Shown: piece by piece, positions 51,994-61,145 of the stretch
Numbering within the stretch: the first letter of the stretch is position 1
How the letters are laid out: each line of letters begins with the position of its first letter
Source: Anaerococcus tetradius ATCC 35098
Lineage (GTDB): Bacteria > Bacillota > Clostridia > Tissierellales > Peptoniphilaceae
Assembly (NCBI RefSeq): GCF_000159095.1
Contig: NZ_GG666296.1
Span: forward strand, 165,422 to 229,421
DNA length: 64,000 nucleotides
Reading direction: 5' to 3'
Program-made: the position numbers and the translations under genes
Notes under the pieces: model-generated
What the model saw: only the letters and a program-made list of their open reading frames with translations
Database searches by the model: none
What the model was told of the DNA's origin: nothing

Positions 51994-52641
51994 ATGGATT
52001 TAAGAAAAATTTCTATCTTCAAAAATTTGAAAAATGAGGAGATAGAGGAGATTAAAAAAATCGCAGACCTTAATCTAATAACTTATCCAAAGGATAGTCA
52101 TATTTTTACTAAGGGCGAGATAAAGGATGACTTGTATTGTTTAATAGCTGGAAGAATCAAGGTCTATAAGATAGATCCTGAAGGCAAGAGATATATAATA
52201 GCAAGTTTCGATAAGCCTGCTATATTTGGTGAAGTCTATGCCTATCTTAGAGAGCCCTTTGATTTTTGGGCCCAAGCAGATGTGGATAGTAAGGTTTTAG
52301 TTATTAAAGACTTTAGAAAGCTTATAAATACAAGCAAATCTACAAATTTCAGGATAAATTTTATAGAAATCTTGGCAAGAAAAAGCCTAAAACTTTCAAA
52401 GAAAAATCAAATGAACTCCCAAGCTAATCTCAAGCAAAAGATAGCAGCCTTTCTCTTGGACAATGAAAAAGATGACCTAGTAAAGCTTACAATATCTAGG
52501 GAAGAATGGGCAGACTATCTCGCCACAACCCGCCCATCCTTATCAAGGAGCTTATCGGAAATGGCTAAGAAGGGTCTAATAAGAATTGAAGATAAGCTTA
52601 TTAGAATCGAAGATAGAAAATCCTTGGAAGCTATGATATAA
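51994..52641 (+). CDS. Crp/Fnr-family transcriptional regulator
   Basis: A 215-residue regulator with an N-terminal cyclic-nucleotide-binding-like barrel (about residues 10-125; FTKGEIKDDLYCLIAGRIKVY, PAIFGEVYAYL) and a C-terminal winged helix (EEWADYLATTRPSLSRSLSEM). It lacks the N-terminal cysteine cluster of Fnr, and the phosphate-binding arginine pattern of true cAMP receptors is not evident, so the signal is unknown. It resembles clostridial Crp-like regulators of fermentation or stress. GGGAGGGG precedes the ATG. It shares a hairpin terminator with the convergent antiporter gene. Confidence 0.88.
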   Translation: MDLRKISIFKNLKNEEIEEIKKIADLNLITYPKDSHIFTKGEIKDDLYCLIAGRIKVYKIDPEGKRYIIASFDKPAIFGEVYAYLREPFDFWAQADVDSKVLVIKDFRKLINTSKSTNFRINFIEILARKSLKLSKKNQMNSQANLKQKIAAFLLDNEKDDLVKLTISREEWADYLATTRPSLSRSLSEMAKKGLIRIEDKLIRIEDRKSLEAMI

Positions 52642-52653
52642 ATAGAATTTAAG

Positions 52654-52695
52654 AAAAAGCTCTTCACAAAAGACTTGGTCAGCGAAGAGCTTTTT
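52654..52695. terminator. Bidirectional terminator between crp/fnr-type gene and nhaC
   Basis: AAAAAGCTCTTC (52654-52665) pairs perfectly with GAAGAGCTTTTT (52684-52695); A and T runs serve both directions. Confidence 0.92.
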
Positions 52696-52699
52696 GCGC

Positions 52700-54064
52700 T
52701 TATTTTCCTAAATACTGGGCCTTGGATTCTGGCATATCATATTCAAAGTTCCACTTATCCTTTGCTTTAGTAAAAGGGAAGAAGATTGAGCTTGTACATA
52801 TTATCCCTAGGATAAATTGATACCAGAAATAAGGGATAATCTCAAAAGGAGCTACGGCTCCCTCAGTAAAGCTTGCCGCTATCAATACTTGAGCTGCGTA
52901 AGGGATGATACCTTGGAAGACGCATGAATAAGTATCAAGCAAGGATGCACTCCTTCTTGGATCGATTTTCATATCCTTGCACATTTCTTTTGCTATGGGC
53001 CCTGAGATAATAATTGCTACTGTGTTGTTAGCAACAGCTAGGTCAGCGATAGAAACCAAAAGGCCAATGGCGATTTCTCCTGACCTTTTCCCCTTGGCGA
53101 TTTTTTTGATTTTAGAAATTATCCAATTGATGCCACCCTCCTTGGCGACCATATTGGACAGACCTCCTATTAGCATAGACAAGAGGAAAATCTCGAACAT
53201 GCCTGTAAATCCTTGCCAGATACATTGAGCTACTTCTAATAAGTTGAAGCCATTATTGCTTAGCAAAACAAGGCTTGAGAGGAAAATTCCACAAGTAAGG
53301 ACTAAAAATACATTTACCCCCATAAGGGCGACAATGAGAACAAATAAGTAAGGAATAATCTCTATAATATTATAGGCTAGAAGCTTCTGACTAGGTTCAC
53401 TTTCAGGTCTTGCAAAAATAATAAGAAGGATGAAAGTGATAAGGCCAGATGGAAATGCTATCTTTGCATTCATCCTAAACTTATCTTTCATATCGCAGTT
53501 TTGCGTTCTAGTAGCAGCAATTGTTGTATCGGATATGACAGAAAGGTTATCGCCAAACATAGATCCGCCTACCAAAGAGCCAAGCATCAAGGCTATATTT
53601 ATGCCGCCACTTTCTGCAAGGCCAAGGGCTATGGGGCCAAGGGCAGTAATAGTGCCGACAGATGAGCCAGTTGCAATAGAAATAAAACAAGCTATCAAAA
53701 AAACACCAGCCGTAAGAAATCTTGGAGGAACAAAGGATAGGCCGAGACCAACAACAGAATCGACACCGCCAGAAGCCTTGGCGAGACTTGAGAAGGCTCC
53801 TGCCAAAATATAAATCAAACACATGATTATGATATTGGAATCGCCACAACCTGCTATGAGGTTGTCAAACTTATCGTCAATACTTCCCTTAAACAAAATA
53901 AAGGCTGTAATAATTCCTAGAAAGGCAGCAACAGGGGCAGGCACTTGATAAAAGGCCATCTCAACTCCTCTGCTTTGTAAGATTGCTCCTGTAAGAAGGT
54001 AACTAAATATAAAAACCAAAAAAGGAACTAGGGCCTTAGCTGAAATATTTTTATTTTCTTTCAT
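52700..54064 (-). CDS. NhaC-family Na+/H+ antiporter
   Basis: A 454-residue membrane protein with about eleven helices. The segments SIATGSSVGTITALGPIALGLAESGG, LVGGSMFGDNLSVISDTTIAATRTQNC and IADLAVANNTVAIIISGPIAKEM are hallmarks of the NhaC superfamily. Members exchange sodium for protons or for organic acids and amines (malate-lactate type), so the substrate could also be organic. GGGGAGGTG lies before the ATG. It is monocistronic. The 263-bp AT-rich gap to the next gene holds only divergent promoter sequence. Confidence 0.88.
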   Translation of the reverse strand: MKENKNISAKALVPFLVFIFSYLLTGAILQSRGVEMAFYQVPAPVAAFLGIITAFILFKGSIDDKFDNLIAGCGDSNIIIMCLIYILAGAFSSLAKASGGVDSVVGLGLSFVPPRFLTAGVFLIACFISIATGSSVGTITALGPIALGLAESGGINIALMLGSLVGGSMFGDNLSVISDTTIAATRTQNCDMKDKFRMNAKIAFPSGLITFILLIIFARPESEPSQKLLAYNIIEIIPYLFVLIVALMGVNVFLVLTCGIFLSSLVLLSNNGFNLLEVAQCIWQGFTGMFEIFLLSMLIGGLSNMVAKEGGINWIISKIKKIAKGKRSGEIAIGLLVSIADLAVANNTVAIIISGPIAKEMCKDMKIDPRRSASLLDTYSCVFQGIIPYAAQVLIAASFTEGAVAPFEIIPYFWYQFILGIICTSSIFFPFTKAKDKWNFEYDMPESKAQYLGK

Positions 54065-54327
54065 AATTCACCTCCCCTCATAAATTTCATCATGTACTAT
54101 AATTCTATGCTAAAGTTTTAAAATGTAAAATACAAAAGTAAATCCTATTAAAAAAAGATTCATACGAAGATTATTCCAAGAAAAAAACTTAAAAAATTTT
54201 ATATTTTTTAGCTTTATTTACATTTTTTAGTTTTTTTTACAAAACTTTATACGGATTTAATATCCCTTCATTTATAATAAAGAAAAACCTATAAATAATA
54301 GCTAATACATTTAATGGAGGAATATAT

Positions 54328-57054
54328 ATGAAAAAACAAAAAATAGCAAGCATCGCTTTAGCCATGGCCCTGTCAACTTCAACATTTGTTGGAAATATAA
54401 ATCTTGTAGGGGCTGATAGTACTGAGGCAGGTAAAAATACAAACACAAGGGCAGAAAACGAGAAGGATCAAATAGGAAGAATAGAAAAAGAGCTTGAAGC
54501 TTTGAAAAAAGATTTAGCTAATAAGCTAAATGAGAAGGCTAGCCTAGAAAAAGAGAAAAAAGCCCTAGAAGAAGAAATAAAAGAAGCTAAGGCTAAGCTT
54601 GGCAAAGAATTAAAAAAGGCTGAAGAAAAACTAGAAGAAGCTAAGAATGCCCAAGCCCAAGACCAAAAGCTAATAGATGAAGCTAAGAAAAGAATACAAG
54701 GCTTGGAAGAAGAAAATACACGTTTAGATAAGGCTATTACAGAAAATAATCTCAAACTAGGTCAATTAGAAAAAAACAAAGATGATATAGAAGAATTAAA
54801 GGGAAAAATTGAAAAGGGCAAAGACTTTAAAACACAGCTAGAAGCTAAGAAGAAAGATGCCGAAAATAAGCTAGAACAAGCCAAAAAAGACCTTGCTAAG
54901 GCAAAATTAGAAGTTGAAAAACACGAAGCTTACTCCAAAAAAATAGAAGAAGATATCAACAAAAACAAGGCTAAACTTGAAGAAAATACCAAGGAACTTG
55001 CAAAAATAAGCCAAGAAATATCAGAACTTGAAGCTAAGAATTTTGATAATGCAGAAAATGAGAAGAGTTTAGCTGCTAATAAGGATATTATTACAACATA
55101 TGAAAATGGACTTGCAAAAAAAGAAAGTCTTGAAAAAGAATTAGCTAGTCTCAAGAAAGCTAACCCTAACTATGACCCAGACTTAGATAAGAATATCGAA
55201 GAAAAAGAAAACGAAATTTCTTCTATCGAAAAAGAAATGACTAAGTTAGATGGTCAAAAGAAGGACATTACTCAACTTATTGAGAAAAGAACCAAAAATA
55301 TAGAAAAAGCAAAAAGTGAAAAAGAAGAATATCGCACAGAGTTAGAGTCTATAAGAAAAAATATTAAAGCCAAAGAAGCAGAAATACAAAATCTAGAATT
55401 TGCAGTTCAAAACGCAAAAGAAGCTGAGGAAAATCAAAAACAAGCTAGAAAAGAAGGTAAAGATGATTCCAGCTTAGGAAATCCTTCAACAAATAGAGAG
55501 AGAGCAGAAAAAGATCTTGCAACAGCAAGGGAGGGTCTAAAAGAATTACAAGTAAAGGAAAAAGACTTGGAAAATAAAATGGACCAAAAAGACAAAGAGG
55601 TTGCAAATTATGTTCAACTAAATGATGTGGATCAAGGAAAGTTAGTTGGAATAGGAGAACAATTAAATGTAAAAAAAGCTGCTTTAGGTAAAATCAATCA
55701 AGAGAAAGAAGAGCTTGAAAATAAAAAAAATCAAGACCCTACAAGTGAAGAAACCAAGAGAGAAATAAAGCAGGCAGAAGATGGTTTATCTGTACTAAAC
55801 AGTTCTCTTTCGGGAATCAAAATAAGCTACGAAAAAGCTAAGACAGAAGTAGCTAGACTAGAAAAGCTTATAGCTGAAAACGAACAAAATGCCAAAAATA
55901 AAGAAGAGAGATTAAAGACTCTAAAAGCGGATAAGGCAAAGAAAGAAGAAGAAAAAGATAGGCTTGAAAAGTTGCTTGCTAAGGATGAGAAAGAAAAGCC
56001 AAAATACGATAAAGAGCATTTACAACCAGCTAGAAAACAACAAGAAGCTGCAGAAGAAGCTGTAAAAACTCAAGAAAGATCCCTAGCAGAAGCAAATGAA
56101 GGAATCACAAAAGTAGACCAAGAAATAGCTGAAAATACAGAGGCCCTAAAGAATCTAGGAGCCTATGATGCTACAAAAGAAAAGCTAGAAAAAGAAAACT
56201 TATCAAAGAAAGACTCGATCGAAAATAACAAAAAAACCATAGAAAGCATTAATCAAGAAATTGATAAAATCAACAAAAGAGTTCCAGATAGAAAAATGGA
56301 TTATGCAAAAGCTGCCGCAAAACTTTCAGAAGAGCGAGGAAAGAACAATGACCTCATAGCAAAGATTGCTGATATGGAGAAAAAACTCACTAAGCTAAAT
56401 GGTGAGATATCCCTAAAGCAAGGGCAAATTGATACAGCTAATAAGGATATAAGAAGTAAACAACTAAGCTTAGATGCCCTAAAACAAATGGCTGAAAAAG
56501 AAAAAAATAAGCCAGAAAGAAGACCAGAAGAGAAAAAGCCAGACCAATCAGGCGAAGCGCCACAAGTAAAACCAGATGTGAAAAAGCCAGATCAATCAGG
56601 CGAAGCACCACAAGTAAAACCGGATGTGAAAAAGCCAGACCAATCAGGCGAAGCGCCACAAGTAAAACCAGATGTGAAAAAGCCAAACGAATCAGGCAAA
56701 GCACCACAAGTAAAACCAGATGTGAAAAAGCCAAGCGAATCAGGCAAAACTCCACAAGCAAAACCAGAAACAAAAAAACCAGAACAAGAAAAACAAAAAC
56801 CTGAAAATCCAAAAGAAAACTCTAAGCAAAAGCAAAGAAAGGCTAAAAAACCAATAAGCCCAGAGAAAAAATTAGCTTTAGCAAAACTCAAAAAAGCCCA
56901 TGAAGAAAACAAGATAATAAACAAGGCTTTGAGAATGCTTATAGAAAAATACCCAAACATCATCAGATCTGTTAGAGGCAAAGTCCTAAACTGGTTGGCA
57001 AAATCTAACACCCAACTTGAAAGAGCAGAAAAAATATTAGCTGAATATGAATAA
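54328..57054 (+). CDS. Large secreted coiled-coil protein with C-terminal proline-rich repeats
   Basis: A 908-residue protein of no family I can name with confidence. Residues 1-31 are a signal peptide (IASIALAMALSTSTFVGNIN core). Residues about 45-730 are almost entirely Lys/Glu/Ala-rich coiled coil with long heptad arrays. Residues 736-815 are five copies of a 16-residue repeat, KKPDQSGEAPQVKPDV, followed by another Pro/Lys-rich stretch. A conserved-looking helical tail (about 845-908) ends the protein. There is no LPXTG sorting signal or lipobox, so it is likely released or held by charge. It recalls surface-exclusion or fibrillar adhesin proteins of Gram-positive cocci. A terminator follows. 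Confidence 0.82.
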   Translation: MKKQKIASIALAMALSTSTFVGNINLVGADSTEAGKNTNTRAENEKDQIGRIEKELEALKKDLANKLNEKASLEKEKKALEEEIKEAKAKLGKELKKAEEKLEEAKNAQAQDQKLIDEAKKRIQGLEEENTRLDKAITENNLKLGQLEKNKDDIEELKGKIEKGKDFKTQLEAKKKDAENKLEQAKKDLAKAKLEVEKHEAYSKKIEEDINKNKAKLEENTKELAKISQEISELEAKNFDNAENEKSLAANKDIITTYENGLAKKESLEKELASLKKANPNYDPDLDKNIEEKENEISSIEKEMTKLDGQKKDITQLIEKRTKNIEKAKSEKEEYRTELESIRKNIKAKEAEIQNLEFAVQNAKEAEENQKQARKEGKDDSSLGNPSTNRERAEKDLATAREGLKELQVKEKDLENKMDQKDKEVANYVQLNDVDQGKLVGIGEQLNVKKAALGKINQEKEELENKKNQDPTSEETKREIKQAEDGLSVLNSSLSGIKISYEKAKTEVARLEKLIAENEQNAKNKEERLKTLKADKAKKEEEKDRLEKLLAKDEKEKPKYDKEHLQPARKQQEAAEEAVKTQERSLAEANEGITKVDQEIAENTEALKNLGAYDATKEKLEKENLSKKDSIENNKKTIESINQEIDKINKRVPDRKMDYAKAAAKLSEERGKNNDLIAKIADMEKKLTKLNGEISLKQGQIDTANKDIRSKQLSLDALKQMAEKEKNKPERRPEEKKPDQSGEAPQVKPDVKKPDQSGEAPQVKPDVKKPDQSGEAPQVKPDVKKPNESGKAPQVKPDVKKPSESGKTPQAKPETKKPEQEKQKPENPKENSKQKQRKAKKPISPEKKLALAKLKKAHEENKIINKALRMLIEKYPNIIRSVRGKVLNWLAKSNTQLERAEKILAEYE
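56533..56772 (+). repeat. Five tandem 48-bp repeats inside the coiled-coil protein gene
   Basis: Units at 56533, 56581, 56629, 56677 and 56725, each 48 bp, encode KKPDQSGEAPQVKPDV and variants. The first three copies are nearly identical in DNA, while units 4 and 5 have diverged (NESGKA, SESGKT). Such arrays change copy number by slippage or recombination. Confidence 0.95.
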
Positions 57055-57061
57055 AACTTAC

Positions 57062-57090
57062 AAACTACCTGTGCAAACGGGTAGTTTTTC
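57062..57090 (+). terminator. Terminator after the coiled-coil protein gene
   Basis: AAACTACC (57062-57069) pairs with GGTAGTTT (57080-57087), followed by TTC; a compact hairpin with a T run. Confidence 0.8.
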
Positions 57091-57242
57091 TTTAGCTTAA
57101 TCATAAGCTTTAATACACAAAATTTTACACAGCCCCTTGTTATCTTCAAGCTAGCTTTATTAGGAAATAGGGCAAAAATTCTGATTATTTGTTATAATAG
57201 TAACAGATAAAAAAATTTATATTACTTGCAGAAAGGAAGCTT

Positions 57243-58019
57243 ATGGATTTTGTTTATTACCTAACTTATTTTTTTATTTATGCCTTTATTGGTTGGATTT
57301 TGGAAGTTTTTTATAAGGCTATGACTAGGGGAATCTTTGTCAATAGCGGATTTTTGAATGGGCCCTACTGTCCAGTCTATGGTTTTGGAGCCATAGGAGT
57401 TTTGTATTTTCTATCCTTGGTAGAAACTAACAATAAGTTGCTTTTATTTTTTTCATCAATGTTTATTGCAACCCTTGTAGAATACCTTACGGGCTTTATA
57501 TTAGAAAAGCTTTTTCATATGAAGTGGTGGGATTATTCCGACAAGCTTCTTAACCTAAGGGGCTATATATGCTTAGAGTTTTCATTGATATGGGGTGCTC
57601 TATGCTTTATCCTCCATGAAGCAGTCCATCCTTTACTTGTTCATTTTTTAAGCCATTTTACGAGTGGATTTTTGCTAGGGGCAGATATTGGATTTTCTTT
57701 GGTCTTAATGCTAGATTGCCTAGCTACGGTTAATACACTTTTAGGTATTAATAAGAAGTTTAAGGAAATAGAAAAGTCATCAGAAAAGATTAAAGAAGTA
57801 TCCGATAGGATTGGAGAAAAAGTTGCAGAAAGAAGCCTTGACCTAAAGGATAAGAAGGAGGAGTTTGAGAAAAGCAAGCTCGCCCTAGAGCTTGATGAGA
57901 AAAAAGATAAGCTAAGAGCTGATGTTAGGATGATTTTCGATAAAAAATCTGAGAGGAGATTATTAAGGGCCTTCCCAAATCTTATAGAAAGGATTGGTCA
58001 AAGATTAAGAGAGGACTAA
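57243..58019 (+). CDS. CmpB-type putative ABC transporter permease, membrane protein with cytoplasmic tail
   Basis: A 258-residue protein of the family known as putative ABC-transporter type IV / CmpB. Its N-terminal part has five hydrophobic helices with the marker FIYAFIGWILEVFYKA and GFLNGPYCPVYGFGAIGVL, and WWDYSDKLLNLRGYICLEFSLIWG in the third loop. Residues about 165-258 form a charged helical cytoplasmic tail. The transporter name is historical; no ATPase partner is present and the real function is unknown. It lies 24 bp before the polyphosphate enzyme gene, so the two are likely cotranscribed. Confidence 0.82.
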   Translation: MDFVYYLTYFFIYAFIGWILEVFYKAMTRGIFVNSGFLNGPYCPVYGFGAIGVLYFLSLVETNNKLLLFFSSMFIATLVEYLTGFILEKLFHMKWWDYSDKLLNLRGYICLEFSLIWGALCFILHEAVHPLLVHFLSHFTSGFLLGADIGFSLVLMLDCLATVNTLLGINKKFKEIEKSSEKIKEVSDRIGEKVAERSLDLKDKKEEFEKSKLALELDEKKDKLRADVRMIFDKKSERRLLRAFPNLIERIGQRLRED

Positions 58020-58043
58020 AAATTTTGGAAAAAGGGTAGGAAT

Positions 58044-59540
58044 ATGAAAAAGGGGATTGTTATGAAGTTAAGCGAAAAAAGAGAAAAGAAGTTTACATCC
58101 TTTAAGAGGTCAACCCTTGCCCAAAGGCTAGCAAGGCTTACTAGAATATGTGAGAATATGGATATAGCCGTCCTTATCATGGTAGATGGCTTTGAATCAT
58201 CTGGCAGGGGTTATGTTATCAATGATATATGTAGTAAGCTTAACCCCAAATACTATGATGTAGAAGTCTTTGAGAATAAGGAGGAATATGAAGATAAGTT
58301 TCCTACCATGAAGAGGTTTTTCGAAAATACTCCACAAAATGGCCATATCAAAATATTTGCCCAATCTTTCTACTACAAACTTTTCAATGATTTGGATATA
58401 GATGAGGAAAGTCTAAGTTTAAGAATCGAATCTATGAAAAAACATGAGAAGATGCTCTATGATAGCAAGATGATAATAGTTAAAATCTTCTTAAACATTG
58501 ATCAAAAGACCCAAGAAGAAAGAATGAGAGTTTCAGAAAAATCTACTAGCGGGCATTTTTATATCAGCTCAGTGGATAAAAAACAAAATAAAAATTATGA
58601 GGCCTACAAAAAGAATTTTGAAAAAATTTTAAATGCGACGAATTTCCCAACAAGTCCCTGGCATATAATAGATAGCATCGACAAAAAAGATGCTAGCAAA
58701 GAAGCTTTAGGTCTACTCCTAGATGAGATAAGCATGGGTATAGAAAGAGTAGGTATCCAGATAAAGGATGAGGAAAATATTGAAAGAGACTATGAGGCAA
58801 AAACATCTATACTATCAAATATTAACTTAGAAAAAACTATAGCAGACGAAGAATACAAAAAGGAGAAAAAAGCCCTCCAAAAACAGATAAGGGATATGGC
58901 TTTCGAATACTACCAAAGGGGCATATCAACAATACTTGTCTTTGAAGGAGTAGACGCTGCAGGAAAAGATGGCGCCATAGAAAGACTTGTAAAAAAAATT
59001 GATCCGAGATTATATAAGGTCTTTGCTATTTCTGCACCAAGCAAATATGAACTAGCCCACCACTACTTGCGGAGGTTTTACAAGGACTTAGCAGAGGATG
59101 GATACCTAGCGATATTTTCAAGGTCTTGGTATGGCAGGGTCATGGTAGAAAGAATAGAAGGCTTTGCCAAGACTTGTGAGTGGAATAGGGCCTATGATGA
59201 AATACTAGCTATGGAAAAAGAAATTTACAATCATGGAAGTCTTATCCTCAAATTTTTTGTAAGCATAGATAAGGATGAGCAATACAAGAGATTTAAGGCT
59301 AGGGAAAATACCCCAGACAAACTCTACAAGATAACTGATGAGGACTGGAGAAACAGGGCTAAGTGGGATGAATATATAAAGGCTATGGATGAAATGTTAG
59401 CTAGAACTAATAAAGCTTATGCTCCATGGATAATCGTAGAAGGTAAGGATAAAAAATATGCTAGAATAAAGGTGATGAAAGAATACCTCAAATACGCCAA
59501 GGCCCACCTAGAAGATATGGATAAGAAAAATAACAAATAA
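58044..59540 (+). CDS. pap: Polyphosphate:AMP phosphotransferase (two-domain PPK2 family)
   Basis: This enzyme uses polyphosphate to phosphorylate AMP to ADP. The 498-residue length fits the duplicated PPK2 architecture. The C-terminal domain has Walker A GVDAAGKDG (about residues 302-310), then lid segment SRSWYGRVMVERIEGFA. The N-terminal domain has a decayed version, DGFESSGRGYV, so only the second half should be catalytic. The start is 58044 or 58062; both have purine-rich sites, and I keep the longer. It follows the CmpB-type gene closely and ends before a long non-coding gap. Confidence 0.9.
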   Translation: MKKGIVMKLSEKREKKFTSFKRSTLAQRLARLTRICENMDIAVLIMVDGFESSGRGYVINDICSKLNPKYYDVEVFENKEEYEDKFPTMKRFFENTPQNGHIKIFAQSFYYKLFNDLDIDEESLSLRIESMKKHEKMLYDSKMIIVKIFLNIDQKTQEERMRVSEKSTSGHFYISSVDKKQNKNYEAYKKNFEKILNATNFPTSPWHIIDSIDKKDASKEALGLLLDEISMGIERVGIQIKDEENIERDYEAKTSILSNINLEKTIADEEYKKEKKALQKQIRDMAFEYYQRGISTILVFEGVDAAGKDGAIERLVKKIDPRLYKVFAISAPSKYELAHHYLRRFYKDLAEDGYLAIFSRSWYGRVMVERIEGFAKTCEWNRAYDEILAMEKEIYNHGSLILKFFVSIDKDEQYKRFKARENTPDKLYKITDEDWRNRAKWDEYIKAMDEMLARTNKAYAPWIIVEGKDKKYARIKVMKEYLKYAKAHLEDMDKKNNK

Positions 59541-59552
59541 TTTCGAAGCTAG

Positions 59553-59601
59553 GCTCTCTTGAAATATGCTAGAAAAAAATCAAGCTAAGTTTTAAGAGAG
59601 C
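59553..59601 (+). terminator. Probable terminator after the polyphosphate enzyme gene
   Basis: GCTCTCTT (59553-59560) pairs with AAGAGAGC (59594-59601) around a large loop. No strong T-run follows, so it is a weak candidate. Confidence 0.45.
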
Positions 59602-60112
59602 TTATCATTACTAAAAAGCTATTAAAATTATAATAAAAATATCTCAATTATCCTTCAAGAAAACTATATATGAAAATTGTTTCTATATATATATAAGGAA
59701 ATTTGATTTGAAAGAAAAATGTAAGCTAAGAAAAGTTTCTGGTAAAAATATAGATGAACATTAGAAAATTTCCAAAGAAAAAGAAAAAAGAAAAAATAAT
59801 TTACAATTTGAAAAATAAATAAGAAAAAATTTGCAATTGATAAATTAGCTAGTATATTAAAAAACAGCTAGTTAAGGCTAGTGATATATTTAAGCTAATA
59901 AGAGTTTCAAATCATGCAAAAAATGCTGATAAAACACTTGATTTATTAAGCTTTTTGATGTATCATATATAAGTGCTGTGAAGTGAGATGTTGCTTGTTT
60001 CTTAGGCCAAGGAAATAAGGAAACTTTCACCTAGCAAGTTTAGGAATAATCCTAAGCGATTTCCAAATTATTATCAAACGCCCGGGTGGGCGTAAAGAAA
60101 GAGAGAGGAAAA
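59602..60112 (+). promoter_or_regulatory. AT-rich intergenic region and leader of the S10 ribosomal operon
   Basis: About 330 bp of extremely AT-rich DNA (59602-59930) holds no gene I can support. A promoter candidate follows: TTGATT (59938-59943), 17-bp spacer, TATCAT (59961-59966). The leader contains a TTAGG/CCTAA hairpin (60040-60055) and a perfect ACGCCC-GGGT-GGGCGT hairpin (60078-60093), 20 bases before rpsJ. The leader may regulate ribosomal protein synthesis; no known protein-binding motif was identified. Confidence 0.55.
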
Positions 60113-60421
60113 ATGGCTAATCAAAAGATAAGAATTAGACTAAGAGCATACGATCACGAAGTAATCGATAGCTCAGCAGAAAAAATCGTAGAAGCGGTTA
60201 AAAGATCCGGAGCTGAAGTAAGTGGACCAATTCCATTACCAACTGAGATAGAAAAAATTACTATCTTGAGAGCGGTTCACAAATACAAAGACTCAAGAGA
60301 ACAGTTTGAACAAAGAACACACAAAAGATTAATCGACATCATAGGTCCTAATGCAAAGACATTAGATTCACTTAAAAAACTAAACCTACCTGCAGGTGTC
60401 GACATCGAAATTAAGCTATAA
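60113..60421 (+). CDS. rpsJ: Ribosomal protein uS10
   Basis: First gene of the S10 operon; a 102-residue protein of the 30S head. It is also the transcription antitermination partner NusE. The start [20 protein letters not shown] and the [16 protein letters not shown] segment are nearly universal. The true start is the ATG at 60113 behind AGAGAGGA; the longer frame from GTG 60086 runs through the leader hairpin. An 80-bp gap separates it from rplC. Confidence 0.97.
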   Translation: MANQKIRIRLRAYDHEVIDSSAEKIVEAVKRSGAEVSGPIPLPTEIEKITILRAVHKYKDSREQFEQRTHKRLIDIIGPNAKTLDSLKKLNLPAGVDIEIKL

Positions 60422-60501
60422 CTGTAATTAGGATGATTGAAGATAATCTAGTCAATAGGATTTGACAGATCATCAATCCGCTGTAATTAAGGAGGTACTC
60501 A

Positions 60502-61131
60502 GTGAAGAGTATATTTACAACAAAAGTAGGCATGACTCAAGTCATCGACGAAGATGGAGTTATTACTCCTGTTACTGTCCTAAAAGCTGACGAAAATGTA
60601 GTTGTACAAGTTAAAACAGTAGAAACTGATGGTTACAACGCTATCCAAGTTGGTTACATGGACAAAAAAGAAAAGAATGTAACAAAACCAGTAAGAGAAC
60701 ACTTTAAAAAGGCTAACGCAAGCACAAAGAGATACCTAAGAGAAGTTAATTTCGGAGATGAAACTCCAGAATTAAATCTTGGCGATATTATCACAGTTGA
60801 ACAATTTGAAGCTGGAGATATCGTAGATGTAGTTGCTACAAGCAAAGGTAAGGGAACTCAAGGTGCTATCAAGAGATGGAACTACGGAAGAGGTCCAGCA
60901 AGCCACGGTTCAAAATCACACAGAGTTGCAGGTGCAAGAGCTGCAGGTTCTGACCCAGCAAGAGTTTTCAAAGGTAGAAAAGGTTCAGGAAAGATGGGTA
61001 ATGAAAGAGTTACTATCCAAAACATTGAAATTGTTAAAGTAAGTGTTGAAGATAACTACATCTTAGTTAAAGGTGGAGTTCCAGGACCTAAGGGCGGACT
61101 TGTTCAAATTAAACAAGCTATAAAAGCCTAA
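60502..61131 (+). CDS. rplC: Ribosomal protein uL3
   Basis: A 209-residue large-subunit protein near the peptidyl transferase centre. It starts with GTG at 60502 behind AAGGAGGT. Family markers are TTKVGMTQVIDEDG and the GKGTQGAIKRWNYGRGPASHGSKSHR loop that reaches into the ribosome core. The next gene, rplD, starts 14 bp downstream. Confidence 0.97.
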   Translation: MKSIFTTKVGMTQVIDEDGVITPVTVLKADENVVVQVKTVETDGYNAIQVGYMDKKEKNVTKPVREHFKKANASTKRYLREVNFGDETPELNLGDIITVEQFEAGDIVDVVATSKGKGTQGAIKRWNYGRGPASHGSKSHRVAGARAAGSDPARVFKGRKGSGKMGNERVTIQNIEIVKVSVEDNYILVKGGVPGPKGGLVQIKQAIKA

Positions 61132-61145
61132 TTAAGGAGGAATAA

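Noticed and set aside
53430-53813. 127-residue plus-strand frame inside the nhaC-type gene
   Set aside because: Antisense to a strong membrane-protein gene; composition is that of a shadow.
56533-56772. Tandem repeats resembling a CRISPR array
   Set aside because: The 48-bp units are contiguous with no spacers, stay in frame and encode a protein repeat.
56592-57149. 185-residue minus-strand frame over the repeat array
   Set aside because: It mirrors the low-complexity coding strand, has no ribosome binding site and overlaps a clear gene and its terminator.
58044-59540. Two-domain kinase as a fusion artefact
   Set aside because: A decayed first and intact second PPK2 domain is the normal layout of polyphosphate:AMP phosphotransferases.
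59753-59821. Lysine-rich 22-codon frame in the AT-rich gap
   Set aside because: No ribosome binding site, and its content is what poly-A-rich DNA would give by chance.
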